From NCBI GenBank assembly GCA_037952775.1, contig JBANAY010000004.1, positions 6,510,001 to 6,574,000 on the forward strand: a DNA stretch of 64,000 bases. Direction: 5' to 3'. The notes below the pieces were generated by a model. That model did not search any database. It saw nothing but the letters and a program-made list of their open reading frames with translations, and had not been told where the DNA came from. The position numbers and the translations under genes are program-made. The stretch is from Clonostachys chloroleuca. Its lineage: Eukaryota > Ascomycota > Sordariomycetes > Hypocreales > Bionectriaceae. Below are positions 58,601 to 64,000 of the stretch, piece by piece. Numbering within the stretch: position 1 is the first letter of the stretch; every line of letters starts with the position of its first letter.

Positions 58601-61078
58601 ATGCGCTCTTGGCGGCTGAGTAGTACAGCATATTGTCTCGCTGTGCTTTTCTGTAATAACTCTGCTCTCGCAGCAGCACCGATAGTTGGTGGCACGGTAT
58701 GCGGGAAAGCTTGCCAACAGACATTCCGGACACTAAGATTCTCGGATGCTCCTGACTGGGTCTTTTTCGCAGTACAAGAGTGTACTAGCCGTTTGTATCA
58801 GCAATCAGTCCATCTCTGCTGGGAAATTTACTGCTCCGAAGATGTTTGGATTTTGGAGTCATGAAGAATCAACCAAACATGTCAAGAGATTGACGGCTCA
58901 CAATTTCCAACACACGATATCATTGCTGGACTTACAGATGAAGATGTAGTCCAGATTGCCAGGTTCAACGCGACAAGCCCAGACCGTGTACATCCCTTTG
59001 CTCAGTTGATGTTGCCATCACGAGCCTTTTACGATCTCTGGGGCCGGACGCTGGTCAGTCTTCCCTTCAAATGCAAACTCGTCTTCAAGTTAGATAACTC
59101 ACCTTTATATACAATAGGATGCACATGGTTATATATGGGATAAACATTATTATTACGGTTGGGCAATGGGAATCTTTTGGGCAGTGGTTGTCGCAGTCGG
59201 AGTTTTAAATCGAGCGCTCATTCAATGGGAGGCTTGTAGACCTCGAGCGTTTAGAACCCAGCAACGAACAGACGTTTGGTTCAAGCGCATTATTCTTGCG
59301 CCAGCCACTTTTGGCCGGCGTTGCGTCCAAGACTTTGGAGGCTGGGGGACTTTGCCTCCACGTGTGCGGACATTGACTCTGACGCTGTTTGTGCTCATCA
59401 ACATAGTGTGCGCCGTGTATGGGTACAGGTTCTTTGAGGGTTACGGCTAGTGAGTCCGCCAACTGTTGGGATTCTGTTTTTTTTTTTTTTTTTTTTTTTT
59501 TGTTTTGATTCTTTGCTAACAGGAATACGCGTAAGTTATCCGACTATAGGAATGCAAATCCTCCGGTACGTCTCTGATAGAACGGGCATTATTTCGTTCG
59601 CCAACTTTCCCCTCATCTGGCTTTTTGGAATGAGAAATAACGTGGTCATCTGGCTGACAGGCTGGGATTTCAAAACATACAACAATTTTCACCGCTGGGT
59701 CGGCCGGCTTGCTGCCCTGCAAGCCATTATCCACTCAGTGGGATACACGGCCCTCATTCTACAGAGTAAGATCCCATATGTACCCTTCAGCGAGCTGTCA
59801 TTGACCTTTAGTAGGGGGCGGTTGGGATTACTTTTGTCGGATGTGCAATATGACGTACTGGTGGACTGGGGTGCTGGTGAGTTATCCAGCCGTCTACTAG
59901 ATACTGGAACTGACTCTTTGATAGGCAACAATTTTCATGTGTTCTCTTGTCGGCCTATCAGTTTATTGGCTTCGGCGTAGGCAGTACGAGGTCTTCCTCT
60001 TGCTTCACATAGTCTTATCGATCTTAGTTCTCATAACCATGCTGGGGTAAGTCGTATGGTGAAAGGAAATAATCGGCTTTAGAGCTAACTACCTCCAAGG
60101 CATGTGTCAATATTCAAAGGCGATTATGATGCTCTCGTGTGGATTCCGGTCACGATATGGGGACTGGACCGGGTTGTACGCAGCGCTCGGATCGTCGCTT
60201 TTAGCCCACAGTTCTGGAACGCAAAGGCCCGGATTACCTTCAACGAGGATGCACACATGATTCGTATGCTCGTCCCAGTGTCATCCAGTTTGTACAGCAT
60301 CGAGCCTGGGACATTTTACTATCTCATGGTGCTCAACAAATGGAACTTTTGGGAGAGCCATCCATTCACCATAGCATCGGTGTCAAGGGATGCTCGGTGC
60401 GACGCAGGATCCGTGAGCGAGCACTCGCCCTTGTTGAATTACTCATCAACTGCGTCCGAGGAAATGAGATGCTGGTCGGGAAAGTCTGAACAAGAAATGA
60501 CCTTTTTGATCCGGCCTTATGATAGCTTCACTTTGCGCTTGAAAAAGTATGCGGACGCCCAGCGGCCAAAGCCAGCTACAGTACGAGTGGCTATTGACGG
60601 TCCTTATGGGAAGCCTCTACGCTTAGAAAAGTTCTGTAAGGTGCTTTTTATAGTTGGAGGCAGTGGAATTGCTGTCCCACTCTCGTATCTTGACAGGCTT
60701 ACAAGGTCTCCGAGCCGGACAGAACTGATCCATATTCACTGGGCAGTACGCCAGTGTGCTCTGGCAGTTGAAGTACTTGGTCATGAGCTCAATAGTTCAT
60801 CCAACAATGGACAAGTCAAGATCAATATCTATGTGACTGGTGTTGATAGCAGAAGGACTGAAGATGAGGACATCTGCCGCCTTGCAGAGTGGAAGTTTAA
60901 ACGGTTAAATGTTGAAGAAGTTATAGAGGGTGCCCTTAATACCGGAGAGGAAGGGAGCCTTGCGGTTGTTACGAGCGGCCCAGCCAGGATGGCCGACGAG
61001 AGTAGATATGCGGTAGCAGCCAGGATGGTGCATTCTTCGCCCCATATCGAGTATTTTGAGGAGAGTTTTCAGTGGTAG
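58601..61078 (+). CDS. Ferric-chelate reductase (FRE family), one in-frame TGA
   Basis: A plasma-membrane flavocytochrome that reduces extracellular Fe3+ with cytosolic NADPH. Met 58601 starts a signal peptide (CLAVLFCNNSALAAAP). A Cys-containing ectodomain follows (CTSRLYQQSVHLCWEIYC). Introns at 59054-59117, 59440-59522 (weak GTTACG donor, contains T25), about 59766-59814, near 59.88-59.92 kb and about 60048-60101 all join in frame. The ferric-reductase membrane domain has the haem-His helices (NFHRWVGRLAALQAIIHSVG and FLLLHIVLSIL); then come the FAD motif HPFTIASVS, the IDGPYGKPL loop and the NADPH site IVGGSGIAVPLSYLDRL. The C-terminus is EESFQW. The only defect is TGA at 58862-58864, where TGG (Trp) or CGA (Arg) would fit. 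All splice sites are otherwise intact, so the stop is recent or a sequence error. Confidence 0.8.
59477..59501 (+). repeat. T25 homopolymer in ferric reductase intron
   Basis: A run of 25 T upstream of the intron 2 acceptor; prone to length variation. Confidence 0.95.
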
Positions 61079-61673
61079 TGAACGGTCATGATCACAAATG
61101 GTTTATAGTATGATAGAAGTTAGATGACCTATTATCTAGAGCCCTTTGTATCTCCGCCCTTGGCTGCTTCCTACTCGGTCTCCTGCATGGAGGCGAGAGC
61201 TCGCTAGACGAGGTCTTGAGTGCACTCATCCAAGTATTCGCCCTGTGAATGCTGCAGGGCCTGGCTCAATCTAACCCAATGTGCGCACTCAAATGTGCCT
61301 TTATTGGTCTGGAGACCCTGGTGAATATTTGTCCAGACCCGACAGGGCGCATGGATAAGCCATATGCACGCGACTTGCACTTGTGTGTGCACCGTATTTC
61401 TACTTGTTTTAAATTTGTATTCCACTTCGAACGGGCAGGCAAGCTGGGTGTAGACGATAGCCGTTGACATGGAAAACCGTTCGCTTCTAGCCTCATACAG
61501 TTGAGCTAGAAATGCGGCGAAATTTTGTCGTTTCTCAGGGTTAATTTTTTTTAGATACATTCGATTATTAGTTTTAATTGCCATTATGATTGACAAGGGT
61601 CATCGTACTATCTCTGCGCTTTTGTTCAGCTATGATTAGTGACAATCCAGACATTCCTGTCCAAAACGCCCCC
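61079..61673. other. Intergenic region
   Basis: No gene recognised; short open frames only. Confidence 0.5.
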
Positions 61674-62126
61674 TTGTCCGTTACATTGGCGCCAGTAGCA
61701 TGTGGGCAACACAGTTCGCTAGGCTTCAGTTTTGCGCGGAACAAAACGGCTGGACGAAATTTATTAGCATGCCACACCAGTATAACTTAATTTATCGAGA
61801 GGAAGAACGTGAGATGATTCGCATCTGTAATGAAACAGGTGTGGGACTTATTCCTTGGGCCCCTTTGTGCCGTGGCTATCTCGCCCGGCCCCCGTCCAGC
61901 TCCACGACGCGTACCTCCACTGAGACTGACGTCACGAGTGGGGGACATGGTTCCTCTTGCAAGAAAACACGAATGGCTGATGGCCCATGTTGCACTTGCC
62001 TGGATCAACAAGAGGGTCACAAGCCCTATCATCGGATGCAGCAGCTTAAAAAGACTCGATGAGGCTATTGGAAGTAACGGAAAATGTCTAGATAGCGATG
62101 AGGAGCAGTATCTCGAGAAACTATAA
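61674..62126 (+). pseudogene. Aldo/keto reductase C-terminal fragment
   Basis: The remaining C-terminal half of a fungal aldo/keto reductase of the aryl-alcohol-dehydrogenase/versiconal-reductase type (NADPH-dependent carbonyl reductase). It begins within [18 protein letters not shown], continues with [19 protein letters not shown] and [18 protein letters not shown], then changes frame near 61.9 kb, with part of the sequence missing, before [19 protein letters not shown], the NADPH-phosphate loop. The first ~150 residues, including the catalytic Asp-Tyr-Lys, are absent. A relic with no function. Confidence 0.85.
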
Positions 62127-63246
62127 CAACCGAGACCTGTCTGGGGACATATCTGAAGTGGACTATCAAGGGGTCGCGACTGGTCTCATACTAGGTTGAC
62201 GCCATCTGAAGGAGCTATGCTGAAGACAGCAAAAGCTTTGCCATGCGTGGGATTCAATTTTACTTGTTCTATACATGAAATGATAGTGCTTGTTAAGATC
62301 TTGTTCTTCCTTTGATTCTTTCATATGGTCTACAAGATTTAACTGTTATGCCTATAACCTATTTACAACTTGCCGATCCATGTTTAGAAAGGATATCTCT
62401 AAGGCTAACTAGAGAAAGGATAGATTTCATTCCTCGGGCAAAGATTTATAGCTCTATAAGGATTAATAATCGCTATCGAAGCGCACCAAGTCGGACGTCT
62501 TGTTAGTCCTTACTGTTTTGCTTTGTCAGAGTCCCAGGTGTACCTATGCCATGTGTATCCATATATATATATAACTAGTCCGAGGAGCCGAACCCGAAAC
62601 CTTTCCTAAAACAGAACGGGTTAATACACTTATCGGAAGGAATTTGAGTCCTCACGCTAACAAGATGCTTGATTAGTCGATTGCATACAATCGTGAATTA
62701 TTGCGAAAGTTTCTGCCAATATCCAATGCTCAGGACTAGTTTGTATCCGGGCTAGCGGGCTATTTGGTTTTAGTAAGTGGAAATATAGCCAAGCGAAGCA
62801 ATTAATCCCGGTTATGGTATAACTCTACATTTTTAATATGTTGCTTATATGGTTATCCTTTCCGTTCTAGATACCTTAGGTAAGTCATAGGTTACTAAGT
62901 CATATGAAAATCAAGATATACTACTCCCTGGATAAAGGGTGGTAAGATATTAATTTCACTCTGGGTACTCGAGCTGTTCACGTTATTTCATTTTCATGCA
63001 AATGGAGATGATTCGTTTCTCGATGTTAAGGAGAGTTAGGAGAGGTAACTTTTAAGAACTATCCCACTGCTTCATAGATCGTGATACCTAAAAAGTACTA
63101 AGTTCTAGGGGGCGCTCATCGACTCGCATCTCATCCTATATTTTGTGCAATCAAGATCATTGTGTTATCCCTGGAGAGATCTTGCTGTAGGTTATTTCCA
63201 ATCTCGAAGTCTTATAATGTAAGGGTTTCCTGAATGTTGCCGGAGC
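62127..63246. other. Intergenic region
   Basis: AT-leaning spacer between the reductase relic and the convergent AttH-like gene. No gene, tRNA or repeat recognised. Confidence 0.5.
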
Positions 63247-64000
63247 TCAGGCCTGAATACTGGCACCCACCAGCGACACCGCCCTTGGCATTGGCAGTGA
63301 ACCCGCCAATGAGGGCGAAACGGCCTGCTCGAAACCAATACACAGTTTGTGTGAATTCGACGGCAAATTTCCAATGTTTCCCCATAAGGGGGAAACCATT
63401 TCGATGGTATAGCCAGTGAAGGTGGATTGCGGGAGCTTAACAGTGTCGTCGGGAGATGAAGTCAGATGGACAGTGCCGTTGTACGTTTTAGTTATTGTCC
63501 CCCACGATTCTTTGTTGGATGGCGTAAGACTTTGTGTTCGAAATACAACTTTTTCCCCCTCTAGTAGAACCATACTGTACTGAGTACCACCAAACTTGGA
63601 TTGGTGTACCCATCCGATGTATCTGTAAGGCCCAACAACGCCTCGCATCATATCCCAACTGGCGCTGGTGTCTGCCCAAGATAAAGGCAGCCAGTTACGC
63701 TCTCGACCGCCGAATCCCTGCAGCGTAAAGGGTGTATCAAGAATAGTCAAATTGGCCTCAACAATTCCAGCGGGAACACTCTCCACCCAGTATAGCAATG
63801 GTGCAAAGAGTGTGTTGCCATTAAGGTTGGGGAACTCCAATCCGTTCGGGTACAGAGCTGGAACGAGTGACTTCATTTTGATTGTGCCACTAACCGTGGG
63901 CGTGTCAATCGTGACCAGTGTATTCTTGAAGTTAGTCGTATAGTCGAACTTCCATTCTACGTCAGCGCTGGTGTTGAACCAGCGCCCGATCGTCTTGTCT
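63247..64000 (-). CDS. AttH/CrtC-like lipocalin-fold protein (Diels-Alderase or kievitone-hydratase type), 5' partial
   Basis: The open frame runs from the right edge (TIGRWFNTSADVEWKFDY) without a stop or intron to TGA at 63247-63249, giving about 250 residues of the C-terminal part. The pattern GFGGRERNWLPLSWADT followed by WDMMRGVVGPYRYIGWVH and VLLEGEKVVFRTQ is typical of the two-lipocalin fold shared by hydroxyneurosporene-synthase-like proteins, kievitone hydratase and fungal decalin-forming Diels-Alderases. Members act in secondary metabolism or phytoalexin detoxification. The N-terminal domain and any signal peptide are outside the window, so the subgroup cannot be decided. The C-terminus (SLVGASIQA) is complete. 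Confidence 0.6.
   Translation of the reverse strand, partial: DKTIGRWFNTSADVEWKFDYTTNFKNTLVTIDTPTVSGTIKMKSLVPALYPNGLEFPNLNGNTLFAPLLYWVESVPAGIVEANLTILDTPFTLQGFGGRERNWLPLSWADTSASWDMMRGVVGPYRYIGWVHQSKFGGTQYSMVLLEGEKVVFRTQSLTPSNKESWGTITKTYNGTVHLTSSPDDTVKLPQSTFTGYTIEMVSPLWGNIGNLPSNSHKLCIGFEQAVSPSLAGSLPMPRAVSLVGASIQA

Noticed and set aside
1..64000. tRNA, rRNA or CRISPR features
   Set aside because: No cloverleaf with a TTCRA-type T-loop, no rRNA segments and no regularly spaced direct repeats with unique spacers were seen.

Overview
The window looks like a filamentous ascomycete (Pezizomycotina) genome. The genes carry 46-100 bp GT-AG introns. There is a Dal5-type MFS permease, a siderophore transporter next to a ferric reductase, Zn2Cys6-type and homeobox/C2H2 regulators, and long AT-rich blocks with strand-symmetric C-to-T changes typical of repeat-induced point mutation (RIP). 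I cannot name the species.

Layout, left to right. 1-4.2 kb: an apparently intact, spliced tyrosine recombinase of the DUF3435 ('captain') type runs off the left edge; behind it lie phased CCTGAG repeats inside an inverted repeat, then a homeobox/C2H2 regulator with a damaged 5' end. 4.5-5.1 kb: a GNAT acetyltransferase. 6-14 kb: a stretch of carbohydrate enzymes, mostly decayed: a GH35 beta-galactosidase remnant, a RIP-mutated block, a GH95 alpha-fucosidase pseudogene, and one intact secreted PL38/alginate-lyase-like gene. 14.9-18.7 kb: a frameshifted FAD monooxygenase and the C-terminal fragment of a fungal transcription factor. 18.9-22.4 kb: two intact genes, a tail-anchored protein with a phospholipase-C/P1-nuclease-like motif and a small Cys-rich secreted protein.

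22.7-35.4 kb is one 12.67-kb LTR retrotransposon, extremely RIP-mutated. Its two ~335-bp LTRs can still be aligned. Reverse transcriptase/RNase H and integrase can still be recognised on the minus strand, so it is Ty3/Gypsy-like, with about 5 kb of unassigned sequence between integrase and the 3' LTR. Right of it (36.75-41.66 kb) is a GC-rich RHS/YD-repeat gene of bacterial architecture that carries a spliceosomal intron, plus a local reading-frame break near 37.35 kb.

43-47.4 kb holds an FAD-linked lactone-oxidase-like gene (one frame break) and an intact NAD(P)-binding reductase. 49.5-50.6 kb holds a DUF7703 membrane protein. 52-53.9 kb holds a dehydrogenase fragment and a broken MFS permease. 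56-61 kb is an iron-uptake module: a siderophore transporter followed by a ferric reductase, whose upstream region carries two inverted matches to the SreA/GATA site ATCWGATAA. The right end has an aldo/keto reductase fragment and the 3' part of an AttH/CrtC-like (Diels-Alderase/kievitone-hydratase type) gene running off the edge.

Taken together this looks like a subtelomeric or accessory region shaped by mobile elements, with horizontally acquired-looking and decaying genes. Several genes are interrupted by a single stop or indel. Whether each break is real decay or an assembly error cannot be decided from the sequence alone.
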